A stretch of DNA of 20,456 nucleotides from Gryganskiella cystojenkinii (taxonomy: Eukaryota > Mortierellomycota > Mortierellomycetes > Mortierellales > Mortierellaceae). The notes under the pieces were generated by a model. That model was given only the letters and a program-made list of their open reading frames with translations. It did no database searches and had not been told where the DNA came from. Every line of letters begins with the position of its first letter. Positions within the stretch are counted from its first letter, which is position 1. This document shows positions 8,333 through 19,514 of this stretch, piece by piece. The DNA lies in NCBI GenBank assembly GCA_015852425.1, contig JAAAIG010000689.1, positions 1 to 20,456 of the forward strand, written 5' to 3'. A program made the translations under genes and the position numbers.

Positions 8333-11300
8333 TCATTGACTGCTGTTGTTGCCCGCCAATCGATTCGACCCTGCCGTCGTTGTGGGTAGGTTGGGGTCTT
8401 CACTCATAAACACGTCAAAGATCCTGCGTGATACCGTCGGACCAACTCGACGACTGGCCTAGTAGACATCATAAATCTCGTTAGAAAATAAGGCAAAGGA
8501 GACCATCGTGAATTGTGCAAAACAAGGAACCGCCCCGCCTACCTGAATTTCCGCGAGCATATTGTGTGCTTGTGTCAGAGTGTTGCATTGACGATATCCC
8601 TCATAAAGGCTCTTGATCGTCGGATATTTCTCTGCAATAGCCTTGGCCATGTTTAGGGTCACCATGTGGATCATTTGTAGACTCTTGATCCATGTGTCTG
8701 CAGGGTCAGATCCAGATTTGATTCCTTCTACGCAGATGTTCAACTTTGATTTGCGTGCTTCCCTATTATTTTATAGTAAAAGTATGGGTTCATTAGTTAC
8801 GGAATAGAATTTCGTCCCCTTCCCATCAATGAATCCAATCATCCTTTGATATCCTGCTTCTTGCTTTGCAACATACTTATAAGGTCTGAGTCCGATTTGC
8901 TCTGTCAAACTGACTACGTTCAATGCCGCCTCTTCCTCGTTGGCGGCCTGAACGACAAGACAGTCCTGCTCAAGTTGAAGCCATAAAAGCTCTTGCTCTA
9001 TTTTTTCTTCATCTTGTTCTGCGGTCAATTCTCGAGCGGCTCCGGTAGGTGCTTGTCCTAGGTTCTCCAACACACGCTGCTGATAGTTCTTGTGTTTGAC
9101 TCTTTTTAGTTTCCTAAGATACTCCTCCAATCCATTGATCAGGTAGATGACCCTTTGTCTCTGCAGCCGAAGGTCCCGGAGCTTCAAGTTTTGACTTTGT
9201 TGCTTCATCATCTCCTTGTTTTTGCGGATCTTCATCTCTTGCTTCAATATCGCTAGTTCTTGTCGTAGACGGCCCTGTTCTATCATGGCCGCAAAATCGC
9301 CACCGGTGATATAGACGAGTGCAAAAGGTTCCAGACTGATTTCAGGCTTACCCCCCGGCAGGAAAATAAATTGATCCTGCTCTTCGTCGTATCGGCGGAC
9401 GACCGTGCGACGCCAAAACATGATACTCTGTTCCGAGGGTGTGCTTCCCGTACCGCCAGCGCCTGCTCGCTCGTCTGTCGTCTTTTGCTTGTGGATATGG
9501 CTCTCGACTTCCTTCAGATAGTCCTCTACAGCTTGACCAAAACTTGTTCGTAAGAGTGAGTCCTCCATGCATAGGATCATCTCTTTAACACTATCGGATT
9601 TCGTGGTCAATCGGTTTGCAATGCGTATGTCTCGAGCGGCCCTCTTTTCTGCGAGACGATCCTCCTCCTTTGCCAGCCTTCCTTGCTCTTTGAGTTCACG
9701 TTTGCGTTGCTGTGCCTCCTCCCTAATGCTCTTAGCCTTTTCTCGTTCTTCGCGTTTCTGCTGCAAAGCTGCATCCTTAGCGGCCTTTTTCAACGCCAAC
9801 TCTGTAGCCTTGGCTTTTTTTTGGGCTTCCTTTTTCTCGTCGAGATCGCTGTCGTCATCCACAAATCCAGCACGTTTTTTCGTTCTCTTTGCGACTATCG
9901 CCTCCATCGATAGCGAATTGTAACCAGCGTCGGAGTCACTCATTCCCCATTCTTGAAGGTCTGGACTCGTTGCTCTTGGGCGCTTCTTGCTTTGGCTGAG
10001 ACGGGTGGCGGAGAGAGACTTCTTCAGCCCCTTGCCTTTCCTTTTGCTGTTGTTGGCAAAGACGTCTTCCATCAAATCCTCTTCCTCGGTGTTCTCACTG
10101 TCGTCGTGAAATATGGTCGGCGGACTGAGACTCCGGCCGATGAGGTCTCGCATGGATGGTAATCCAGGATTATTATCGGAATCATCGCTCAGTTCCATGT
10201 ACGGAGTGGTATTCGTACGGCTCGGGAGTAGACGAGGTGGACTGTTCCTGCGATTGAGCGGACTCGAGCAAGGGGAGGTTTTTCTCCAGTCGAGATCGTC
10301 TTTTGACCAATCCTTCTTGGGGGTGTAGGACGAGCCAAGAGGAGCTGTTGTTGTCCCACTGGTCCGAGAGATCGACCTTGACCTTGAGCCGTTGGATGAT
10401 TTTGATTTCGTAGGTGAGAAGCTCTCATCGTTCGACCAATCTTTTGCAGCGATAGCAGATGTCGAAATCGTACGTGCAGGTGTCGATGCCAATACAGAGG
10501 CACTCTGGGCCTTAAATCCTAATCCACTCGATTCTTTTGGTAAGGTGGACCAGTCATCGTCTGACCAGCCGCTCTTAATTCCTGAAAAGGAGCTCGATCC
10601 GACAGATGTGGGCGCTAAAGAACTCGGCTGTTTTAATCCTGCGTGGTTAGATTGGCTTGACATCAAAATTGGAGAGAGTGAATGCTCGGCACTCGCTGGT
10701 CCCTCATCTTGGTCAGCTTGAGCGTCAAAATCCCAGTCATTGAGCGGGTCCTGCTCTATTGAAGATCCAGTTCTATCCTTTTTGCGGGAGACTTCGAGCT
10801 TCTTCCTTGGATTAAACTGAGGGTCAATGGGGGGTAGATCCCACTGAGCATCGGATAAAGGGGAAACGGTTCTGGATCGAGTCTTGTTGTTTTGAATCCG
10901 AATACCATCATCGTGGACGTCTGCAAGAGATGTTTTAGGAGACCAGGATCTCTCGTTCTTGAATTTTTCATGGGAGCTGATGCCATGTAGGGGCGAGTCT
11001 GGCATATCCTCGAAGGGCCACGAGTTTATCCCACTTTTTGGAGATGGCGATGGTGGCGAGTCTTCTTGATGGAATGGAACTCGACGTGTTTCTGACTTTT
11101 GACGATTGCGAGAGAGGTTATCGTAGCTGGTACTGCCTTCCTCCTCTGAGCTAGAGAGTAAAACGACTAAATTTTTGTTGTCCTCGATAGAGTCGTGTCG
11201 AGGTATGGCGGGATTGTTGCGTAAGGGAGTGTTGAGTTGTTGCGTGGTCCGTTGAGGCGGCTCGGGAGTAAAGCGTGGAGGAACGACCTCCGGTGCCACT

Positions 11301-11558
11301 GGAGAAAGAAACTAGAAAAAGTTGAAAGATAACAAATCAGCTGTTCACATGAAAGGATAAACGCGTTTTTAACCTGGCCGTTTGTAACAGTAACGGTGTT
11401 TTTTTTACCTGGCCATCAAAAATTCGATTAATCGTGAGCTCGCTGCTATGTGTCATCTCTAGGTCCTTAAGGATATCTGTGAGTGAGTTGTCGGTGCAGA
11501 TGGACAGGACCTCGCGGGCCATGTCCAGGAGCTGAATGTTTGAGGGTTTCTCGCTCAT
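8333..11558 (-). CDS. EME1: EME1/Mms4, non-catalytic subunit of the Mus81 structure-specific endonuclease
   Basis: Four exons, read downwards: 11558-11409, 11311-8801, 8743-8543, 8458-8333; introns of 97, 57 and 84 bp; 995 aa. Residues 55-540 are disordered and Ser/Pro-rich with many SP/TP sites and a SUMO-interacting-like motif (LVVLLSSSEEE). A charged coiled coil spans about 541-625. The ERCC4-like domain begins near 630 (MILCMEDSLLRTS; later RVIYLINGLEEYLRKL and AANEEEAALNVVSLTEQIG). The C-terminal helix-hairpin-helix part includes DTWIKSLQMIHMVTLNMAKA, YPTIKSLYEGY, and MLAEIQ spliced to ASRRVGPTVSRRIFDVFM, closely like human EME1. No XPF/Mus81 ERKxxxD catalytic motif is present, as expected for Eme1. 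Family knowledge: Mus81-Eme1 cuts branched DNA such as nicked Holliday junctions and flaps in the nucleus, and Mms4/Eme1 is activated by CDK and Polo kinases; the many SP/TP sites fit. It is longer than human EME1 (about 570 aa), mainly in the disordered part. It shares a promoter region with PCID2. Confidence 0.9.
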
Positions 11559-12034
11559 CCTGTGAAAGTGCGGCCACTAGGGGATAGGTCAACGTCCACT
11601 GACGAGTGAGATATGGGGGAAAGCAAAAGACGGGTAGATCCGAAGAATGTGCCGGGGTTGAGTATGCGATCAAATTGATGGTGGGTTGTTGATGAGGATA
11701 AAGATGTATCAAACAAACAACAATAAGATTCATTACGAATGCACAATCGATTTTCGCGCTTTCTTCCCGACCTTAAAGCCACGCCGTCACGTTTTATTTT
11801 TGCCACCAAGTCGGTCGTCCCTTCTTTTCTACCCTTTCTGATTAGCCTCGATTCTCTTTCTTCCCTCAAAGCAGCAGTTCATTCACTCCCAGCCCCACCC
11901 CAAGGAGCCAAGAGTCCCCTTGCAGAATCATCTTTCGTGTTTCAATCATCAACAACATTCTTTCTTTGCCGACAACCCTTTTTGCAACCTAATCGAGCCC
12001 AGCGCAAAGTCACCTCTTTGACTGAAAAAGAGAC
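11559..12034. promoter_or_regulatory. Bidirectional promoter between EME1 and PCID2
   Basis: 476 bp separate two divergent start codons. An E2F/MBF-like TTTCGCGC lies at 11752-11759, roughly central (194 bp from the EME1 ATG, 276 bp from the PCID2 ATG). The PCID2 side (about 11760-12030) is pyrimidine-rich, typical of a fungal leader. No clear TATA box was seen. Short ORFs here lack any recognisable domain. Confidence 0.5.
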
Positions 12035-14039
12035 ATGACTGACGTTAGACAATATATTAGGCAGATTGTCAATGCATACAACAACAAGGATGGCGATCGC
12101 ATGTGCGATCTCATCATGCTCGAAGAAAACCACCCCGGGCGTGCACAGCTCCAAGAATCTCTATATGTGGTATGGGAGCACTATCCATTGAAAAAAAACA
12201 TATCATCGTACCCTCTCTTTCATTCTTTCGACTGGAACTGTCTACTTTGGCATTCTAACAGGCTGCCCTTGTTTACTTTATTTTTTGCTGCCCCTCACAG
12301 CTTCAAGAGGGATCAATACCAGGATTGGTGCAGGATGCAATGAAAAACGAGCCCAGACCTCTACGCGAATTCACAACGAGATACCTCGAGTTTAGCATTG
12401 ACTCGGCCTTGTCGACCAACACCTATGCGAAGGTTTACGAAACCATCTCTGCCTGCTACGGGTATATATACAAATATACCATTCATTCGAAACAAACTAA
12501 GATATCAGGATATGTACTGTTGTATGTCAATGGACCAAAAAACTCAAGAGACCTCGGTTATCCTTTTTCTATGTTAGCGCCTTCCTTGGATTGTTTACAG
12601 CTCCGGATGCTCAGTGGCTAACCAATCTGCTGATGAATCTGTCATATTCCTTGCTCGACTGGGCGATCATGGTATTACTCGTGTTTCGATGTCATTGAGA
12701 CAGGACTGTCTTTGCTGCGGATCAAATTCCCGTGCAGTCGTTATGGCAGAACAAAGTTGCTGACTATAAGGAACGCGACTGATCCTTTTGTTACTCTCCC
12801 ACTCTTTTAGGCGGACCAGGAGCAACCGAACGCCAAGGAGCCCAAGGTCAACGACGCTGCAGGACAGCAACTCACAAGAGCTTTCAACATTGCTATCAGT
12901 GACAAGTATGTTGCACATTGGCGTGGTTCATCTTCAGACCAATATACCTTGTCATTGCACCTGAAAACAAACGATCTGATCCTCTGTTCCCTTTCTTTGC
13001 TCCTCTCTAGGGTTCCAAACGCACTCGAAGACTCCAAGAAAATGGCCCTATATTATCTGGCGAATCTCTCCTTTCGTGCTTACTTTAGAGTAAGGCCGTG
13101 TTGGTGCCGCTCATTTAAGAGTATCGTTCACTTGTAACTCTGCAGTTTCGTGCTACATCGCTAACCTCGAAACCCCTCATGATTTTTAACAATCCTTTCA
13201 GCTGCATTCGACTCGCTTGATGCCGACTCTTCTCGCCAACATTTCAAAGGCAGGCGTCGATCTGAAGGATTATCCCATGAGTCAACAGGTGATCCATCGA
13301 TACTACCTGGGTCGCTATTATCTCTACCAATTGGATCTTCGCCGCGCAGAGGCAAATTTGGGATTCGCCTTCAGGAACTGTCCCGACCCTGGACCGGACC
13401 CTGGTGCAAACGAGGTCATTTATAAGGACAGTCGACTGATCCTCACTTTTTTAACCGCCTGTCGACTCTGCTTGGGTCGACTCCCCTCCCCACACCTGCT
13501 TCAATCCTATGACCTTGAGCGCTATTTCGCACCTCTGATGCAAGCCGTCAGAGTAGGAGACCTAGGACTATTGACCCAGGCACTGAGCTCTCCTGATCTG
13601 ATGGGATGGCTTGTCAAGAAGGAGCTTTACTTTTTATTGAAGGAGAAATTGATCGTGTTGTGTTGGAGGTCACTGATCCGGAGAATCTGTGTCTTGTCAA
13701 ATGGTCCATCCGATATCCAACAACGCGTCAATCTATTCGATCTTTTGAAAGTAGCGTCGGCGATGACAAAAGACAACTCGTACGATATATGGGATGTCGA
13801 ATGTATCACTGCCTCGTTGATGGATCAAGTATGTTTTCCTTTGAATCTTAGTGCCTATCTCCTTTTGCCTCAATGCGAGATGCAATGCTGATTTCTGATT
13901 TTCCTGTTCTCTTTTTGCTTCGACGCTATAGGGCTACATCAAAGGATATATCCACTCGCAAAAAAAAATCCTAGTTCTCGGAAAGACCAACCCTTTCCCA
14001 AAGATCTACTCTGTCGAAGTACTGGAAGACATTGCTTGA
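12035..14039 (+). CDS. PCID2: PCID2/Thp1-like PCI-domain protein of the TREX-2 mRNA export complex
   Basis: Nine exons: 12035-12169, 12301-12461, 12502-12521, 12601-12640, 12704-12755, 12811-12905, 13011-13089, 13202-13828, 13932-14039; 438 aa, close to human PCID2 (399) and yeast Thp1 (455). The large exon 13202-13828 holds most of the PCI region: QVIHRYYLGRYYLYQLDLRRA, NLGFAFRNC, LLTACRLCLGRLPS-like helices, and the winged-helix segment ending in ECITASLMDQ joined to GYIKGYIHSQ and TNPFP. Upstream, LTVFAADQ and AISDK-VPNALEDSKKMALYYL match the animal LRVFANNADQ and GIEDSKKWG regions. Family knowledge: this protein pairs with Sac3/GANP and Sem1/DSS1 in TREX-2, coupling transcription, nuclear-pore docking and mRNA export, and limiting R-loops. 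Early exons are the weak part: the 20-nt exon, the GTCATA donor at 12641 and the GTTGCT donor at 12756 were chosen because they alone restore the frame. The exon 1 donor could also lie 3 nt earlier. Confidence 0.87.
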
Positions 14040-14075
14040 GTTGCCGAAATAGGATCCCATCAAACAAAAAAATAG

Positions 14076-14081
14076 AATAAA
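14076..14081 (+). terminator. AATAAA polyadenylation signal of PCID2
   Basis: A perfect AATAAA begins 37 nt after the PCID2 stop codon. It faces the ProRS signal about 70 bp away in a 274-bp convergent gap. Confidence 0.55.
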
Positions 14082-14147
14082 ATAGATAGACCACATTGGT
14101 TTTAAGCAACCACAGAAGTGTGTCAGGCTTTTACAAAATACCATTCA

Positions 14148-14153
14148 TTTATT
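14148..14153 (-). terminator. AATAAA polyadenylation signal of the prolyl-tRNA synthetase gene
   Basis: TTTATT on plus (AATAAA on minus) lies about 160 nt downstream of the synthetase stop at 14314. No closer perfect match was seen. If this is the signal used, the two convergent transcripts come within about 70 bp of each other or overlap. Confidence 0.45.
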
Positions 14154-14313
14154 CACAACCAGACTAACTGGTACACAGCATTATCGTAGTTTCTACATGT
14201 CAGAACTCTCGATTACTACAGGAACCTGAAAGACTTTTTTCAAAAAAAAAAAAAATAATGCAGACCGTAGAGTATAACATTCGGCAGTTAGAGAGGGCCA
14301 AGAGACACCCTCT

Positions 14314-16571
<2,258 letters not shown>

Positions 16572-17129
16572 GATCCAAGCTCCATCTTGAGAATCCGCTG
16601 TTTGTTTTTCCTGAGAATTGTATGCTTAAAGTTTCCAAGTCCAAATCTCGCTTAGTTGCGGTCTCCAGGTGTTTTTTTCCCTTTTAGCTGGCACTCCTGT
16701 GCTTGCTGGTATTCCTTGAGTCCATGATCTGAGACAGGGAGAGATCTTTGACAAACTTACACATGGTTGTGTTGGTTGTGGGAGATGAAGTTAAAAGAAG
16801 AAAAAAGAAAACAGCGATGGAACGAATGGACGCAAAGAGAAAAAAGGGGCTGCAGAGTGGGTGGGTGGAAACAAAAACAGAGAAGGGTCTATTGTGGGTT
16901 ATTAAGGGGTCCGATCGTGTTGTTCAAATGGACGAAGAGTCAAAGAGCGTGTATTGCAGAATTGGGTTCTTTTGTTTCGTAGAGGGAGGATGGCAACCGT
17001 AGTGTAGAAAGAGAGAATGAGAGAGAGAAAGTAAAGTTGATGTTTATGTAGTTGAAGAGAAAAGAAAAAAAAAGGAAACAAGGCAGGCAAGCCCGTTATT
17101 TATCGTCTTTTTCTTGACGAGCTGCGGGT

Positions 17130-17136
17130 TGAGTCA
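17130..17136. promoter_or_regulatory. TGAGTCA, Gcn4/AP-1-type bZIP site upstream of ProRS
   Basis: TGAGTCA is a perfect TGASTCA site 366 bp upstream of the candidate ProRS ATG at 16764. In fungi, Gcn4/CpcA/Cpc1 activates amino-acid biosynthesis and aminoacyl-tRNA synthetase genes through this motif under amino-acid starvation. I noticed no other perfect copy in the window. It could equally serve the divergent RING-CH gene. Confidence 0.5.
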
Positions 17137-17451
17137 GAAGCGAGCAAAAATGCATCGGATTTGTGCGGTTTACTGCGACTATTGCTAGACTAATTTAGTC
17201 TAATTGTTATTAACTATTCAATAAAGGCTTATTCCAGGATATCCACAGAGAAACGTACGAAAACAACGGGAACATTCCCCCCCTCTTCTTTGCTCTCTGG
17301 GACGGCAACGTGGCCCTTTCTTCGATCGTCTTTCTGAGTGCGGTGTCTCTTTTTGCCTTTGTTTCCTTCCCTCTCCTCCACATTTTCCTTCCCTCCTCCT
17401 TCCTCTTCTTTTCCTCAAACTCTCATTCATTTGCCTGTGCTCCATACTTCT

Positions 17452-17505
17452 ATTCTTTCATTCATTCGTTCATCCAGCCAGCCAGCCATCCATTCATCCA
17501 TCCTT
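17452..17505 (+). repeat. Degenerate tetranucleotide repeats in the RING-CH leader
   Basis: Runs of TTCATTCATTCGTTCATC, then CAGC x3, then CATC/CATT units form an imperfect microsatellite directly before the start codon at 17521. It lies in an open frame that has no upstream ATG (only a GTG at 17338), so it is read as untranslated leader. Confidence 0.6.
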
Positions 17506-17520
17506 CATATTTCACGCATA

Positions 17521-19509
17521 ATGGACAAGGACCATGGCCCGCCCGCGGAGTTGCAACAGGGCACCAGTAACGTTGACCACGATTCGTATGACGGGCTCCT
17601 GGACGAGGACTGGCTAGACATGGACAAGCCTGTCGAACACGATGCCGTCTCGTATTCCATTCTTGCCGACACCACTACCAATGACCAGAGCGTCCCCTCT
17701 CTTTCGCTCTCAAAGCCCTTGTCCGTTAGCATACCATCGGCTGCTGCAGAGGATGACAACAGACCGCCGGGCTCTGTTTCCTCAACTGTCTCCTCAGAGT
17801 CGGAGTACTCGTTATTAAACCCATCTGCAGACCAGTCCAGAAAGAACTCGCTATCCAGTATCTCAGGCTTTCATACCCTAACCCCAAGGATCTCGAGAAC
17901 AGACAGCGATAGCAGCCCTGCCATCAGTGAACACGATCACTCTACAGGAGACCCCGACGACGTCTTGGGTTTACCTGTCATCACCAGTCCATCTTTTTCG
18001 GATTTTGTCCAGGTCGAGGACAGTGACAGGGGATCTGACCATCAGGACGATCGCCTAGAACCCACATCGTTTTCGACAACTGACATAAATACGGCAACGG
18101 CCTCTGACGAGGACAACACTAGTCAGGACGGTTCAAGTAAGAATGAATCCACAGAGGTGAACAATCTTCCTATCCGCAGCGATACCACGGCCTCGACCGC
18201 AACAGTAACAACCTCAGAAAGCATTCCTCGTGCACCTGCAACCTCGTCACCTTCCTTACAGCGACGAACCATGTACAGAACCACCGTCGAGGATGCGCGG
18301 ACAAGCTCAGAGGACGACGAACGACAATCGACCGGATATTCTTCAAGTATTCGCGCACAACGAACAGAAGTTAACACTACTTTCAGATCTGCGTCAACTT
18401 CAACCATGCCTGGAAGTCTGAACCTTGGTCTGGATGCCGAGATTCCCGAGTTTACTTCCACAAACGACAACACGGCACCAGCGCCTCCAGTTGAAGAGCG
18501 CCAGTGCAGGATCTGTCTCGGAGGAGCGGATGAAGAGGACACACTCGGGCGACTCATCTCGCCTTGTCTTTGCAAAGGTTCGTTTTGCTCGTTCGACACA
18601 CCTTCATACCCCATGATAGGCGAACCATTTGTCCCTAAATTTTTCTCTCTTATTCAAAATAGGATCCATGAAGTATGTTCATGTCGAATGGTAGGTGTCC
18701 ATTGTTATTCATGAGCATTTTCATCCTCGGTAGCTGCATAACTGTATCAAAGCTCCATCAGACTTATACACTTGCTCGTTTGACCTTGATAGTCTGAATG
18801 CATGGCGAGAAAGGAGTCCTAAACGGGAGAGTCATTACAAGTGCGACACTTGCAAATACTCCTTCTCGTTCCGTCGAACCAGTATGGCGCGCTATTTAGC
18901 TCATCCTATTTCAACGTTTATACTGACGCTTATCGCCTTTGCTGGAGTCGTCTTTGCAGCAGGATTCGCCATGAAGTTGCTTCTCTACTTGACTATGGAC
19001 GGTTCGCACGAGTTTACTGTTGACCTGTAAGTATCACCTCCCTGACATTACTCTGTATTATATTTTCAAATAATTGTCTCTCCAACTCACCACTCTTTCA
19101 CTTGAACGACAGGGACGACTTTGATGACGATCAACTGAAGCAGTTAAGGAGCGAGTTTGTGGTCTTGAAAACGCCAAAGACTTTGAGAGCAGTGTTCAAG
19201 ATTGACAAGTCGCACATGGTCTTTGGATCGTTCTTTGTGAGCATTATTGGCTTTCTCCAGTTGCTTCTCTCCACAATCTTGATGGGCGGTGGAGGAGGCG
19301 TATTCAGGATCGGAGGCTTTGGATTGGGTGGGCGACGGCACGGGGCGAGAGGCGAGCGACAGAGAGAAGGGGGTATCGGGGGTATAGTACTCATGATTGC
19401 GCTTGTTTTTGGTCTGTTCAAGTCTGTCTACATGACCTACCAGTTTGTAAACCGAATGTCGCGTCGAGTATTAGCTAAAGCCGAATTGATGGTTCTCGAG
19501 GTCCAGTAA
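17521..19509 (+). CDS. RING-CH (MARCH-type) membrane E3 ubiquitin ligase
   Basis: Four exons: 17521-18577, 18663-18690, 18793-19026, 19113-19509; introns of 85, 102 and 86 bp; 571 aa. Residues 1-325 are disordered, rich in Ser/Thr/Asp/Glu. A complete C4HC3 RING-CH finger follows: C329, C332, C349, C351, H359, C362, C379, C382, with CRICLGG, SPCLCKG, KYVHVEC-LNAWRE and YKCDTCKYSFSFRRT. Three membrane helices are predicted at about 402-427, 476-497 and 528-549, the last two separated by a Gly/Arg-rich loop. Family knowledge: RING-CH proteins recruit E2 enzymes and ubiquitinate membrane substrates in ER, Golgi, endosome or vacuole membranes. The N-terminal long disordered part and three-helix layout differ from Doa10/MARCH6, which has many helices; no exact orthologue is claimed. 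The ATG at 17521 is the first in its frame. The finger is assembled across two introns, including a 28-nt exon. Confidence 0.9.
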
Positions 19510-19514
19510 ATAAA
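19509..19514 (+). terminator. AATAAA overlapping the RING-CH stop codon
   Basis: The last base of the TAA stop is the first base of AATAAA (19509-19514). It may work as a poly(A) signal, with cleavage before or in the T run at 19563-19573, or may be chance. Confidence 0.3.

Larger units (their letters stand above)
16572..17520. promoter_or_regulatory. Divergent promoter region of ProRS (minus) and the RING-CH gene (plus), with probable ProRS leader intron
   Basis: 949 bp between start codons. On the ProRS side the minus strand carries ATG T followed by a GTAAGT donor (16760) and two possible acceptors, with exons resuming at 16610 or 16585, so a leader intron is likely. Bases 16790-17100 are purine-rich on plus, giving a pyrimidine-rich ProRS leader. 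A TGAGTCA motif is at 17130-17136 and a perfect inverted repeat at 17186-17202. The RING-CH side (17330-17520) is CT-rich, with tetranucleotide ATTC/ATCC/CAGC repeats just before the ATG. No other gene is supported. Confidence 0.5.

Noticed and set aside
8691..8792. Simple acceptor AATAG giving a 38-bp intron in EME1 (exon starting at 8762)
   Set aside because: It breaks the reading frame. The acceptor before 8743 gives a 57-bp intron and keeps LNICVEGIKSG in frame.
12641..12671. Extension of the PCID2 exon to the GGTATT donor at 12672
   Set aside because: The following intron would be only about 30 bp and the frame meets TGA. The donor at 12641 restores LTVFAADQ.
18733..18792. Acceptor before CTGCATAACTG in the RING-CH gene
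   Set aside because: It would give a wrong frame and destroy the zinc finger. The acceptor before 18793 yields HVEC-LNAWRE as in RING-CH families.
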